Translations under genes and position numbers: made by a program | Assembly: GCA_963675625.1 (NCBI GenBank) | Contig: OY776497.1 | Location: 186,001-250,000 of the forward strand | DNA from: F22 sp963675625 | GTDB taxonomy: Bacteria > Bacteroidota > Bacteroidia > Bacteroidales > Bacteroidaceae | Direction of reading: 5' to 3' | DNA length: 64,000 bases | Notes under the pieces: model-generated | What the model saw: the letters and a program-made list of their open reading frames with translations, nothing else | Databases searched by the model: none | What the model was told of the DNA's origin: nothing | Part shown: in pieces, positions 26,001 through 33,822 of the stretch | Position numbering within the stretch: the stretch's first letter is position 1 | How the letters are laid out: the number at the start of each line of letters is the position of its first letter

Positions 26001-27918
26001 TCCTATCATTATCGGCATCATTATCTTTTGACAAAGCTCGTTGATTGGCCACCGCATTGATATATTCTTTCGGTGTCATTTTGGTGTACATCTTAAACGA
26101 ATTATAGAATGTAGATGCCGATGTAAATCCCGCATCTATAGCCAATTGCTTCACAACATAGTGTGGATTATTGGCCAATTGATGTTTACACCAAGTAATT
26201 CGGGCTGAAGCAATATAGTATTTATAATTACAATCAAATTCTTTATTGATAATTTCTGAAAGATAACTGGTATTTGTTCCCAACACTTGCGCCAAACATT
26301 TCAAAGATAATTCGGGATTACGGTAGATACCATTTTCCATCAGTTCCACTAGTCGCTTACTTATTTGCGCCTTTGTGTCGCTGAAATCACTCGATCCACA
26401 TGTTTTTATTTGTGAGGAAATTTTATCTGTTTTCTTCTCTATTTCTTCCTGCTGACGAACCAGTTCTCGATTATGTATCAATTGCTTTCTATGTAATAAC
26501 CATACGAAATACAACAAAATAAGTAAGGTACATAACATAAGTAACAAGAAACCTACAGTCCAGTTTTTAAGAGATAAGCTATGACGCAGATTAAGGATCT
26601 GCACCGCTTTTCGTTTGGCCTCATACTGCACTAATAATTTCTGTAGATTATCCTTCTTCTGTTGTTGATTCCATTTCTCTGTCTCTTTAGTATAGGCTCC
26701 CCACAACACATTGCTACGCTTATACTGTCGCTGATTTCCATAATACACAGCTAATCGACGCAAACTCTGTATCTTCAAAGAAAGATCACTGATAGAGTCG
26801 GTGTATTGCAGCGAACGCTTTAGAAAAGACTCCGCCTGATCATCTTCGCGCATCAAACTGGCCACATCTGCTTGTTTCCACAACGTCTTGACCATTCCAT
26901 TGTATGACACTGGAACGCAAGAATAATATAGGTACGCCTGCTGAAAACACGCCATAGCCTCTCCATATCGCTTCATCCTTCTGTACAAGTTCCCCAAGTT
27001 CGACACAGCCACCGCCTGAGTATTCCGACGTCCCAAGGAATCAATAATACACTTAGCACGTTTGAAATGGTGCAAGGCCATTTCGTAATCTCCCTTTTCA
27101 GTATATAAAATACCACTTGCATCTTCTAGCCTCCATTTCTCAATAGGTATATGATGCTCGTCTGTCCACTGTTCGTACTTTTTAAGCCAAGCAGTGGCTT
27201 CATTAAAACGGTTGATTTTTGTATATAACCTAATAATATACTGGTATTGTCGAGGAATCAAATAATTCAAGTGAACCTGTTGGGCAAGATTATAACTGCG
27301 AATAAAGAATGTCGTTGCACGTCCATAATGCCCCTGCTTATAATGCACAATACCTAAATAATTAAGATAGAACACATAACTTTCATGCAAACTATCCTGG
27401 GCTAATTGATCGACTGCTTTTGTCAACAATTGGGTAGCCTCCTTATAATGGGCTCTTCGCGTAGCAATAATTCCCCGTGTACCAAATAGACGAGCTTGTG
27501 GAGTCCCTTTTTTACGCATTTTTGTCAACACACTATGTGCTTCCGTCAGCAAACTATCGGTCTGTTCGTAATGATGATTCATCTCACTGGTATTGGCCGA
27601 GCGTAGCAAAAAATCAAAACGGTCATTAGGATCTTTTGCCACAGTAGAGGCCATTCCATAATATATGGCCGCACTATCAAACTGCATTCGACTATAACAA
27701 TCGTTGGCATGCAAACTCCATTCTTGCATCAACATACGCCCAGGAAGCGTACGATACAAAGCCAAATAATAAGCTGTTGAATCTCTATAGGTGATAAAGT
27801 TGGCACTTGCCTCTTGATATACACGATCTGCTTCTTTATTGGATGACTGGCATCCCAATAAAGCGACACTTGAGAAGTATATTGATATAATGAGAATATA
27901 CAAGGAAGTATTTTTCAT
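25987..27918 (-). CDS. Membrane-spanning TPR / AraC-type HTH regulator with lipobox-like signal
   Basis: 643 residues from the ATG at 27918. The N-terminus MKNTSLYILIISIYFSSVALLGCQSS looks like a signal peptide with a lipobox Cys at 23. Residues 30-440 are TPR-like repeats (for example GIVHYKQGHYGRATTFF, GILYTEKGDYEMALHHF, GNLYRRMKRYGEAMACF). One membrane helix follows at about 453-475 (VGFLLLMLCTLLILLYFVWLL), then a coiled-coil-like stretch and an AraC-type double HTH (SLKCLAQVLGTNTSYLSEIIN, then KQLAIDAGFTSASTFYNSFKMYTKMTPKEY). This is a one-protein sensor with external TPRs and an internal DNA-binding end. A TATCTTTG at 27931-27924 would leave almost no leader, so the real promoter may be further upstream. 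Confidence 0.88.
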   Translation of the reverse strand: MKNTSLYILIISIYFSSVALLGCQSSNKEADRVYQEASANFITYRDSTAYYLALYRTLPGRMLMQEWSLHANDCYSRMQFDSAAIYYGMASTVAKDPNDRFDFLLRSANTSEMNHHYEQTDSLLTEAHSVLTKMRKKGTPQARLFGTRGIIATRRAHYKEATQLLTKAVDQLAQDSLHESYVFYLNYLGIVHYKQGHYGRATTFFIRSYNLAQQVHLNYLIPRQYQYIIRLYTKINRFNEATAWLKKYEQWTDEHHIPIEKWRLEDASGILYTEKGDYEMALHHFKRAKCIIDSLGRRNTQAVAVSNLGNLYRRMKRYGEAMACFQQAYLYYSCVPVSYNGMVKTLWKQADVASLMREDDQAESFLKRSLQYTDSISDLSLKIQSLRRLAVYYGNQRQYKRSNVLWGAYTKETEKWNQQQKKDNLQKLLVQYEAKRKAVQILNLRHSLSLKNWTVGFLLLMLCTLLILLYFVWLLHRKQLIHNRELVRQQEEIEKKTDKISSQIKTCGSSDFSDTKAQISKRLVELMENGIYRNPELSLKCLAQVLGTNTSYLSEIINKEFDCNYKYYIASARITWCKHQLANNPHYVVKQLAIDAGFTSASTFYNSFKMYTKMTPKEYINAVANQRALSKDNDADNDRTTLS

Positions 27919-27986
27919 AGTTGCAAAGATACACAATCGACAAAGTATATCATAAAAAAGCTAGTTCTTTTTTTGTCCTATTTTGT

Positions 27987-28103
27987 TTACACCATAAACA
28001 ATAGGGCCTCGTGGTTACAGAGCACATCCCAAAGCATGTATAGGATGATCAATAAAACTATACATAAAACAACTTGTATGGAATAATATGTCTGCTTATT
28101 CAT
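27987..28103 (-). CDS. 38-residue single-span membrane protein
   Basis: ATG at 28103 to TAA at 27987: MNKQTYYSIQ, then a hydrophobic helix VVLCIVLLIILYMLW, then a short polar tail ending LLFMV. It has its own promoter (28169-28199) and a leader with a 16-base direct repeat. It stands 68 bases upstream of the membrane TPR regulator on the same strand, so a regulatory or helper role for that protein is possible. No family is recognised; reality rests on promoter, hydrophobic pattern and position. Confidence 0.5.
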   Translation of the reverse strand: MNKQTYYSIQVVLCIVLLIILYMLWDVLCNHEALLFMV

Positions 28104-28106
28104 TTT

Positions 28107-28143
28107 TTCGATTTGATTTATAAGACGTTCGATTTGATTTATA
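28107..28143. repeat. 16-base direct repeat, period 21
   Basis: TTCGATTTGATTTATA occurs at 28107-28122 and 28128-28143, separated by 5 bases. It lies in the leader of the 38-residue gene, the second copy ending 3 bases before its ATG (minus strand). Confidence 0.85.
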
Positions 28144-28168
28144 TGCACTCAACCCGCAAAACTGGGAG

Positions 28169-28199
28169 CAAATATAAGTCATCAAAACAACTTACACAA
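28169..28199 (-). promoter_or_regulatory. Promoter of the small membrane protein gene
   Basis: On the minus strand TTG (28199-28197), a 20-base spacer and TATATTTG (28176-28169). The start ATG is 65 bases downstream. Confidence 0.6.
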
Positions 28200-28268
28200 G
28201 GGAGTTTCAAAGGTTTTTAAGAAGTTGGAATCATTTCTTAAGTTCTAGGACATGAATTTATTTTTTCG

Positions 28269-28276
28269 TATATTTG
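28269..28276 (+). promoter_or_regulatory. -7 box (TATATTTG) of the zinc CDF gene
   Basis: Exact match 40 bases upstream of the ATG at 28317. Confidence 0.65.
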
Positions 28277-28316
28277 TAGAAACAGTTTTGAAACATCCTA
28301 TTAAAAAACGAACACT

Positions 28317-29207
28317 ATGGCTCACCATCATGATCATCACAATCACCCACAAGACGGTGCCCAAAATATTGCCACTGCCTTCTTTTTGAATGTATTTTTT
28401 GTCGTAATAGAAGTAGTCGGAGGATTGTACACCAATAGTATCGCCATCTTATCGGATGCCATACATGATTTTGGCGATTGCATCTCTTTGGGCATCACTT
28501 GGGGTCTGCACAAGAAATCCCAACAAGCACGAGATGAATATTACAGTTACGGATACAAACGATTTGCCCTACTCGGCAATATCTTCTTAGGAATCTTATT
28601 ATTATTGAGTAGCTTTTTTATTATTCGCGAAGCGATTCTTCGTCTTATCCATCCAGAACCTGTACATGCTCAGGGAATGCTGTGGATAGCTATAGTCGGT
28701 ATTTTGATCAATGGAGCTGCCGCATTTCGTATGAGCCGACATGTAAGCATCACTCAGCGAGCTGTATATATCCATTTGATGGAAGATGTACTTGGATGGG
28801 TAGCTGTATTTATCTCTAGTATAGTACTCCACTTTTGGAACATCCCTATACTAGATTCCCTATTAAGTATTGTGATCACCATATGGGTGTTGTATCATAT
28901 TTTGGGCAATCTACGTAAAACCTTCAAGATTTTGTTGCAATCTGTTCCCGATGAATTGAATATAGTAGATCTAAAAAAAGAGATTTTAGGTATAGATGGT
29001 GTGATGGCGCTACACGACTTGCATTTCTGGTCTCAAGATGGCGAATCGCATGTACTTACTCTACACTTAGTTATTAATTCCATGGAAATTGGTAATCGCA
29101 TACGTATCAAAGAATCCCTATACAAGCTTACACAAGCGCATCATATTGAGCATGTCACCGTTGATTTAGAAATTGAAGGAGAGGAATGTCTCTTTTCTTG
29201 TGACTGA
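28317..29207 (+). CDS. Zinc-type cation diffusion facilitator (CzcD/ZitB branch)
   Basis: 296 residues. The His-rich start MAHHHDHHNH and the metal site AILSDAIHDFGDCISLGITW (HxxxD with D) mark the Zn branch of CDF exporters. The second site is VYIHLMEDVLGWVAVFISS. The C-terminal cytoplasmic domain with GVMALHDLHFWSQDGESHVLTLHLV is typical. Expected to export Zn2+ from the cytoplasm. It differs from the CDF at 19569 in both signature motifs, so the two are not recent duplicates. Confidence 0.93.
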   Translation: MAHHHDHHNHPQDGAQNIATAFFLNVFFVVIEVVGGLYTNSIAILSDAIHDFGDCISLGITWGLHKKSQQARDEYYSYGYKRFALLGNIFLGILLLLSSFFIIREAILRLIHPEPVHAQGMLWIAIVGILINGAAAFRMSRHVSITQRAVYIHLMEDVLGWVAVFISSIVLHFWNIPILDSLLSIVITIWVLYHILGNLRKTFKILLQSVPDELNIVDLKKEILGIDGVMALHDLHFWSQDGESHVLTLHLVINSMEIGNRIRIKESLYKLTQAHHIEHVTVDLEIEGEECLFSCD

Positions 29208-29209
29208 TA

Positions 29210-29253
29210 TTTTCGCAAGCGCTTGCAACCCAAAACGGAAGCGCTTGCGAAAA
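29210..29253. terminator. Bidirectional terminator built from a repeated palindrome
   Basis: TTTTCGCAAGCGCTT (29210-29224) pairs perfectly with 29239-29253 over 15 bp with a 14-base loop. It lies between the convergent genes ending at 29207 (+) and 29313 (-). Confidence 0.75.
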
Positions 29254-29293
29254 GCCAAACATCCCGATAAGTAGCAAATCGCAAGCGCTTGCG
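29214..29293. repeat. Three copies of the palindrome GCAAGCGCTTGC
   Basis: CGCAAGCGCTTGC at 29214-29226, AAGCGCTTGCG at 29239-29249 and CGCAAGCGCTTGCG at 29280-29293. The core is self-complementary and like LacI-family operator cores. The first two also form the terminator stem; the third stands alone. Confidence 0.8.
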
Positions 29294-29312
29294 TTTTATA
29301 GCTATAAACGAC

Positions 29313-29807
29313 CTATTCCAATTCCTCAATAAACTGATCAGGTTGCTCGCAACTTATGACATATCCCCTACTTGTAGTCTGAATATATACCATCTTTCGA
29401 GTATCTTTGACATACGCAAAATATCGCCCTTCGTCTTTGCTACAGAAGTAACCAATATTGCCACAAAAACCACCCGATCCAAAACGACGCATATCATACA
29501 GCATTGTTTTCTTTCTATTGACCTGTACTATATCATCTATATTTATTGTCACAACTCCTACAACACGGTGAATAAGTACTTGGTCTTGAGTAACTTCTAT
29601 ATACCGTGGTTGAAGCACAACTACATAACCTACGGCAAGACATATGCCTAGAAGAACTAGTAGAGCAAAGATTAGACTAGTAGAAAAAACTTGAAGATAC
29701 ATCATACGTACCAAAAGCACGATTGACATTAAGAGAATACAACTTACTATTGTAGTCATTATCTTTATGGATGTAGAGGATACAACTCGATGTTTGATTG
29801 TGGTCAT
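29313..29807 (-). CDS. Small membrane protein with bacterial PH-like (bPH) domain, copy 2
   Basis: 164 residues from the ATG at 29807 (MTTIKHRVV). The longer frame to 29864 is rejected because it would include the promoter. Two hydrophobic segments (IVSCILLMSIVLLVRMMYL and LIFALLVLLGICLAVGYVVVL) precede a bPH-like part: VTQDQVLIHRVVGVVTI, FGSGGFCGNIGYFCSKDEG and GYVISCEQPDQFIEELE. It has the same plan as the protein at 1917-2423, at clearly lower than 50% identity by eye. Function unknown. Confidence 0.72.
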   Translation of the reverse strand: MTTIKHRVVSSTSIKIMTTIVSCILLMSIVLLVRMMYLQVFSTSLIFALLVLLGICLAVGYVVVLQPRYIEVTQDQVLIHRVVGVVTINIDDIVQVNRKKTMLYDMRRFGSGGFCGNIGYFCSKDEGRYFAYVKDTRKMVYIQTTSRGYVISCEQPDQFIEELE

Positions 29808-29834
29808 ATATACTGGTAAAATTAAACAATATGT

Positions 29835-29865
29835 CAAATATAATCGTTTTTGATTAACAGACAAA
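29835..29865 (-). promoter_or_regulatory. Bacteroides-type promoter of bPH copy 2
   Basis: On the minus strand TTTG (29865-29862), a 19-base spacer and TATATTTG (29842-29835), 27 bases before the ATG at 29807. Confidence 0.82.
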
Positions 29866-29920
29866 GGATTACAAGTAGATTATCTCTGACATCTCTGTTT
29901 AAACCGATCATAAAAAAGCA

Positions 29921-29956
29921 CCTCCCATCGTATAGCATCACTGCTACGATGGGAGG
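29921..29956 (-). terminator. Terminator of the GIN lipoprotein gene
   Basis: CCTCCCATCGTA (29921-29932) pairs with TACGATGGGAGG (29945-29956). On the minus strand the stem is followed by TGCTTTTTT. Confidence 0.88.
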
Positions 29957-29989
29957 CTTGTTACTAAGAGGTTCTATAATAATGAAATG

Positions 29990-30871
29990 TTATTTTTTTG
30001 ATAGAGGTCTGAAGTCAATATCTCCAGTACCAGATTCACGAGTTTGTAGTCGTTTTGGTTGTCCATAAATTGTCACATCGCCTGTACCACTAGTACTCGC
30101 ATCTATAGTATTAATCACAGTACAACTGATATCTCCAGTACCAGAAGTGTGCAATCTTGCATCTTGAACAGTTAGATTTTTTCCTGTAATATCACCTGTA
30201 CCACTTGTTCTGAGTCCTACTTCTTGAGATGTACCCGACAAATAGACATCACCAGTACCACTAGTACTTGCATCTATACTTTCGGATATACCTGTCACAT
30301 AAACTTCACCTGTACCGCTATCGTGGATAGTAATTTTACGTCCATGGTGGTTTTTAAAGGTCACATCGCCTGTTCCAGAATTATTGATATTGAGTGTTTC
30401 AAAATCAAAGGCTCCTTGAGCAATATAATCACCAGTACCGCTAGAACTGATCTTGCTATCAGTTACATGAAACGCGCCTTGTAAATACATGTCTCCAGTA
30501 CCAGAGACTCCAGCTTTCTGTAAATCATGCACATTGATATAAATTTTAAGAGCTTCTGGTTTGGTTACGTATGTTCTCGGTGGTAGGCGAAGACTTAATA
30601 TCCCATCACTATAATCAACATGCACTAGTTCTATATAGTTATTTGGACCAGTCATTTTAATAGAAGCTACTTCCTGAGGATGTTGTGTCAATACCATATC
30701 AAAAGGCAAACTAGACACCACACCTTTCAGGGTCTTAAATTCAGTTGTTATTTCGGATTGAGCCTTACTTGGTTTGATACGATTCATTCCGATAATCGTG
30801 CAACTACATGCTGATAGAGACAGCAAACAAAAAGTTGCTAAAAACAAATACACTGTACTCTTATGATTCAT
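29990..30871 (-). CDS. GIN-domain (DUF2807) lipoprotein
   Basis: 293 residues from the ATG at 30871. A lipoprotein signal ends in LSLSAC (Cys 22). The rest is the Bacteroidetes head-GIN fold: a lead-in with VDYSDGILSLRLPP and then a beta-helix with the motif SGTGD/E repeated about eight times at 16-20 residue steps (GTGDMYLQG, GTGDYIAQG, GTGDVTFKN, GTGEVYVTG, GTGDVYLSG, GTGDITGKN, GTGDISCTV, GTGDVTIYG). It probably sits on the periplasmic or outer face. Function of the family is unknown; adhesin-like or envelope-stress roles have been suggested. Confidence 0.87.
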   Translation of the reverse strand: MNHKSTVYLFLATFCLLSLSACSCTIIGMNRIKPSKAQSEITTEFKTLKGVVSSLPFDMVLTQHPQEVASIKMTGPNNYIELVHVDYSDGILSLRLPPRTYVTKPEALKIYINVHDLQKAGVSGTGDMYLQGAFHVTDSKISSSGTGDYIAQGAFDFETLNINNSGTGDVTFKNHHGRKITIHDSGTGEVYVTGISESIDASTSGTGDVYLSGTSQEVGLRTSGTGDITGKNLTVQDARLHTSGTGDISCTVINTIDASTSGTGDVTIYGQPKRLQTRESGTGDIDFRPLSKK

Positions 30872-30925
30872 AATCAATATTTTTATGGGTTACTACATTG
30901 TAGACGGCATTCAAGTTGAAAAAAG

Positions 30926-30957
30926 TTGCATAGGGATAAAAAAAAATGGTATCTTTG
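30926..30957 (+). promoter_or_regulatory. Bacteroides-type promoter
   Basis: TTG (30926-30928), a 21-base spacer and TATCTTTG (30950-30957). It fixes the start of the following gene at 30993, since the longer frame from 30885 would span it. Confidence 0.7.
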
Positions 30958-30992
30958 TCATGATTGAAATCCCTCAACACATAATATACTAT

Positions 30993-31454
30993 ATGAAAAT
31001 CATTAATCTACCCGATGATAGATGCACTGATTCGGATCCGAAAGTACAAAAGTTAGTCAGCAAATTGATCACTGTTATCGAAGAGCTCAATAAGAAAGAG
31101 ATGCCTGATGACACAATTCATCTGCTTAATGCCAAGCTGGAAACTCTATTGAATATAGCTCCTCAAAATGATGGATATGTAAAAGCGATTAAGTCGACAA
31201 TGCACCAGATGTTGGAGACCGTTCGAGAGAAGCACCAGATCATTACGAAGAACTATTATAGAAATTATTGGATGCCTTTAGGTATGTGTATATTTGGAGT
31301 ACCTATTGGTTGTAGTTTTGGTTTAATGGCTGATAATATGGCTTTGATGGGAACTATGCTACCAGTTGGCCTAGTCTTAGGAATGGCATACGGCAGTTAT
31401 CTGGATAAGCAAGCAATAGCCGCGAACCGAGTAATTGATCTCGAAATAGAATAA
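30993..31454 (+). CDS. Hypothetical membrane protein, helical N-terminus and two C-terminal spans
   Basis: 153 residues from MKIINLPDDRCTDSD. Residues 15-90 are charged and helical (KLVSKLITVIEELNKKEM, KAIKSTMHQMLETVREKH). Two hydrophobic segments follow: WMPLGMCIFGVPIGCSFGLMA and LMGTMLPVGLVLGMAYGSYL. The ATGs at 30960 and upstream are disfavoured by the promoter. I do not recognise a family. Confidence 0.65.
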   Translation: MKIINLPDDRCTDSDPKVQKLVSKLITVIEELNKKEMPDDTIHLLNAKLETLLNIAPQNDGYVKAIKSTMHQMLETVREKHQIITKNYYRNYWMPLGMCIFGVPIGCSFGLMADNMALMGTMLPVGLVLGMAYGSYLDKQAIAANRVIDLEIE

Positions 31455-31521
31455 AAGATTGGTATACCTTATACTCACCTTTGTGAACTAGAATCATTAA
31501 TATACTTCATAGAAAAAAACA

Positions 31522-32373
31522 ATGACAACACTAACCACCATTCGTGTCCTTACATTTTCACCTACTGGTACTTCGCAGACTATTGCTGATGGCATAGTCC
31601 AAGAATTGATATCTAGTTTGAACATGCACATAGGACAGCGCACCATGGCTATTGAATATATTCCTCTGACAACACCTAATGATGTTGAGGGAGTAGACAT
31701 ACCCTACTCTCCTAATACACTCTATATATGTGCGTGTCCTGTTTATTCTGGACGGATCGCCCCATTAGCAATGGAACGATTAAAAGCTTTGAATCTACAA
31801 GGTATCGAAGATTATACAGATAATCCAACACCTGTTGTACCTATTGTGGTCTACGGAAATAGGGCGTATGATGATGCATTAATAGAATTGTCAGATTTCT
31901 TTGAAGCTATGGATTTTATTCCGATTGCTGGAGCTGCGTTTATCGCCGAACATAGCTTTAGCAATGAGAGCATGCCTATTGCTGCTCATCGACCAGACCA
32001 AGAGGATATGAATAAGATTAAGAACTTTGCACAAGGGATAGCACAACAATTATTATCTGCAACTCCACTTGTATCAATAGCATCGGTACTTAAAGGCAAT
32101 CGACCATATAAGACCCCATCTACATCACATGCTCTTGCACCAACCGTCAATCACGCTTTATGTACCGAATGTGGAGCTTGTGTAGAGGTATGTCCATCTG
32201 GAGCGATAAAAAGCCCATTTGAAGTTGATGCAACAACATGTATAAAATGTTGTGCGTGCATTAAACAATGTCCTGAGGAGGCACGAACTTTGAACACACC
32301 AGTACGCAAGAAATTGTTTGATCTTTGCCAAGTACGTCAAGAACCTGAAATATTTTTACGCTCAATGATTTAG
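31522..32373 (+). CDS. EFR1-family ferredoxin (flavodoxin-like plus two [4Fe-4S] sites)
   Basis: 283 residues. The N-terminal 190 are flavodoxin-like with TFSPTGTSQTIA as the FMN phosphate loop and CACPVYSGRIAPLAM. The C-terminus has two ferredoxin motifs: CTECGACVEVCPSGAI and CIKCCACIKQCPEEA. It is a cytoplasmic electron carrier of anaerobes (EFR1 class); the partner is unknown. Its stop overlaps the stop of the hemolysin III gene by 4 bases. Confidence 0.92.
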   Translation: MTTLTTIRVLTFSPTGTSQTIADGIVQELISSLNMHIGQRTMAIEYIPLTTPNDVEGVDIPYSPNTLYICACPVYSGRIAPLAMERLKALNLQGIEDYTDNPTPVVPIVVYGNRAYDDALIELSDFFEAMDFIPIAGAAFIAEHSFSNESMPIAAHRPDQEDMNKIKNFAQGIAQQLLSATPLVSIASVLKGNRPYKTPSTSHALAPTVNHALCTECGACVEVCPSGAIKSPFEVDATTCIKCCACIKQCPEEARTLNTPVRKKLFDLCQVRQEPEIFLRSMI

Positions 32374-33062
32374 CTAAGAATGGTGTAAATGCCAAGGATA
32401 TGACAAACACTACCGAGTAAGACAAATACATGGAATACCGCATGCATATACTGTAATTTATGGATAGAGTAGAAACCTGCCCCAACAACATAGGCGATTC
32501 CGCCGCCTATCAACCACCAAAAAGCTGGCAAGTGGTGATGGATAGCTAAAGTATCCCATAGGGTTCTCATTGCTACAAGCACAGAACACCCCATCACAAC
32601 ATAGCAAATGGTTTCTATATAATTATGGGTTTTCTGCGGCTTAAGAGAGAACAGAACACCTACAAGAGCAGATAACCAAGTGAAGGCAAAAAGACCATAT
32701 CCCCAATAAGCTTGCTCACGTAAAGCAATTAAAGTAAATGGGGCGTATGTACCTGCAATATGTAAATAGATTGCGGCATGATCAAAACGACGCCAATACA
32801 TTTTCTTTGATCCTGGTGGCAAAGCGTGGTATACGGTGGAAGCAATATACGAACTCAACATACCAACCACATAGAGTAAAACGGCCAGGATAGCGATATA
32901 AGGATGCCATGGAGATGAATGTGTCCATGCTTTATCAAATAGAATAACACTGGCCACAAGCCCTAAGACAACTCCTATGGCATGACTCCAACTACTTAAT
33001 TTTTCTTCTATAACACTATACTGTTTCGCCTGTTTTGGAGAGGCTTTTCCCAATTGTACCAT
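32370..33062 (-). CDS. Hemolysin III family (PAQR-type) membrane protein
   Basis: 230 residues, seven hydrophobic spans. EEKLSSWSHAIGVVLGL, IASTVYHALPPGS, FDHAAIYLHIAGTYAPFTL and YMHAVFHVFVLLGSVCH carry the Ser/His/Asp/His residues of the putative zinc-hydrolase site of the PAQR/CREST group. The name reflects an old cytolysis assay; the cell role is unclear. It has its own -7 box at 33104-33111. Confidence 0.93.
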   Translation of the reverse strand: MVQLGKASPKQAKQYSVIEEKLSSWSHAIGVVLGLVASVILFDKAWTHSSPWHPYIAILAVLLYVVGMLSSYIASTVYHALPPGSKKMYWRRFDHAAIYLHIAGTYAPFTLIALREQAYWGYGLFAFTWLSALVGVLFSLKPQKTHNYIETICYVVMGCSVLVAMRTLWDTLAIHHHLPAFWWLIGGGIAYVVGAGFYSIHKLQYMHAVFHVFVLLGSVCHILGIYTILS

Positions 33063-33103
33063 GCTGATATATCGCTTCTATATAAATAATGATGGGTGAG
33101 CAA

Positions 33104-33111
33104 CAAAGATA
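33104..33111 (-). promoter_or_regulatory. -7 box (TATCTTTG) of the hemolysin III gene
   Basis: Exact match on the minus strand, 41 bases upstream of the ATG at 33062; a TTTG lies 16 bases further upstream (33131-33128). Confidence 0.6.
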
Positions 33112-33149
33112 GTAATTATCTCACAATCAAAGACTTTTTATAGAAAAAG

Positions 33150-33803
33150 TTACAAATAAAATTCTGTCATATCAATTAAGCCTATGCGAATGGCGTAACG
33201 CATGGCTTCGTAATTGCTATTAATGTCTAGTTTCCTGAAAAGGTTCTTCTTCTGAGTCTGTACAGTCATCACACTAGTAAAGCGGATATCTGCAATCTCC
33301 TTGGTCGATAATCCACGAGCAATATGCAACAGAATATCTTTTTCTGCTTTGGTCAATTCAATTATTTCCCCTCGATCACGCCGTTTACGAGCATCTTCTA
33401 GAGCTTGTAACACATCAGGGTCATCCCATGTGCGATGAACTAGCAAAGCCTCTATTATTTGAATACAAACATCTTCAGTAGCTTGTTTAAATAAGAAATA
33501 TGTATTTCCTAAACTCCATTGATTTAATAATAGTGAAGGAGAAAAATCATTTGAAAAATGAAGCCATGTTACTAACGGGAAGCGGGTTTGAATAACCGAC
33601 AACCGAGTTATAGAAAGTGAATCGAATAAAGGAAGATCCAGCACAACAATAGCTTCTGGATATTTCTCCAAAGCTCTTATCAATGAATTTTTCATGGTTA
33701 CATGAGGCATAGCCTCAAAGGTCTCTCGCGAGACTTTGAGGAATAACTCTTCAATACTTGCACAAGTCAGATATTGATTATCTGCAAAAATAATAGTTTT
33801 CAT
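33150..33803 (-). CDS. LuxR/NarL-type response regulator
   Basis: 217 residues from MKTIIFADNQ at 33803; the longer frame to 33896 would overlap the mnmA gene. The receiver-like half has D7 in FADNQ, D56 in AIVVLDLPLFDS and K106 in YFLFKQATED, so the phosphorylation site seems intact, though only one acidic residue is left at the first position. The C-terminal LuxR HTH reads ELTKAEKDILLHIARGLSTKE then KNLFRKLDINSNYEAMRYAI. No histidine kinase is adjacent. It is the third gene of a cysK-mnmA operon (19 bases after mnmA). Confidence 0.88.
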   Translation of the reverse strand: MKTIIFADNQYLTCASIEELFLKVSRETFEAMPHVTMKNSLIRALEKYPEAIVVLDLPLFDSLSITRLSVIQTRFPLVTWLHFSNDFSPSLLLNQWSLGNTYFLFKQATEDVCIQIIEALLVHRTWDDPDVLQALEDARKRRDRGEIIELTKAEKDILLHIARGLSTKEIADIRFTSVMTVQTQKKNLFRKLDINSNYEAMRYAIRIGLIDMTEFYL

Positions 33804-33822
33804 AGATGTTGTTTTGGTGTTT

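Noticed and set aside
29289..29651. 120-residue plus-strand open frame opposite bPH copy 2
   Set aside because: It lies against a gene with a promoter, a terminator and a recognisable paralogue; its residues show no family pattern.
29808..29864. Longer start for bPH copy 2 at 29864
   Set aside because: The consensus promoter 29835-29865 would be inside the coding region; the ATG at 29807 follows it properly.
30020..30500. Regular repeats (such as TCACCTGTACCACT) that look like a CRISPR-like array
   Set aside because: They are in frame, vary in spacing and encode the SGTGD turns of a GIN-domain beta-helix; the intervening bases are coding, not spacers.
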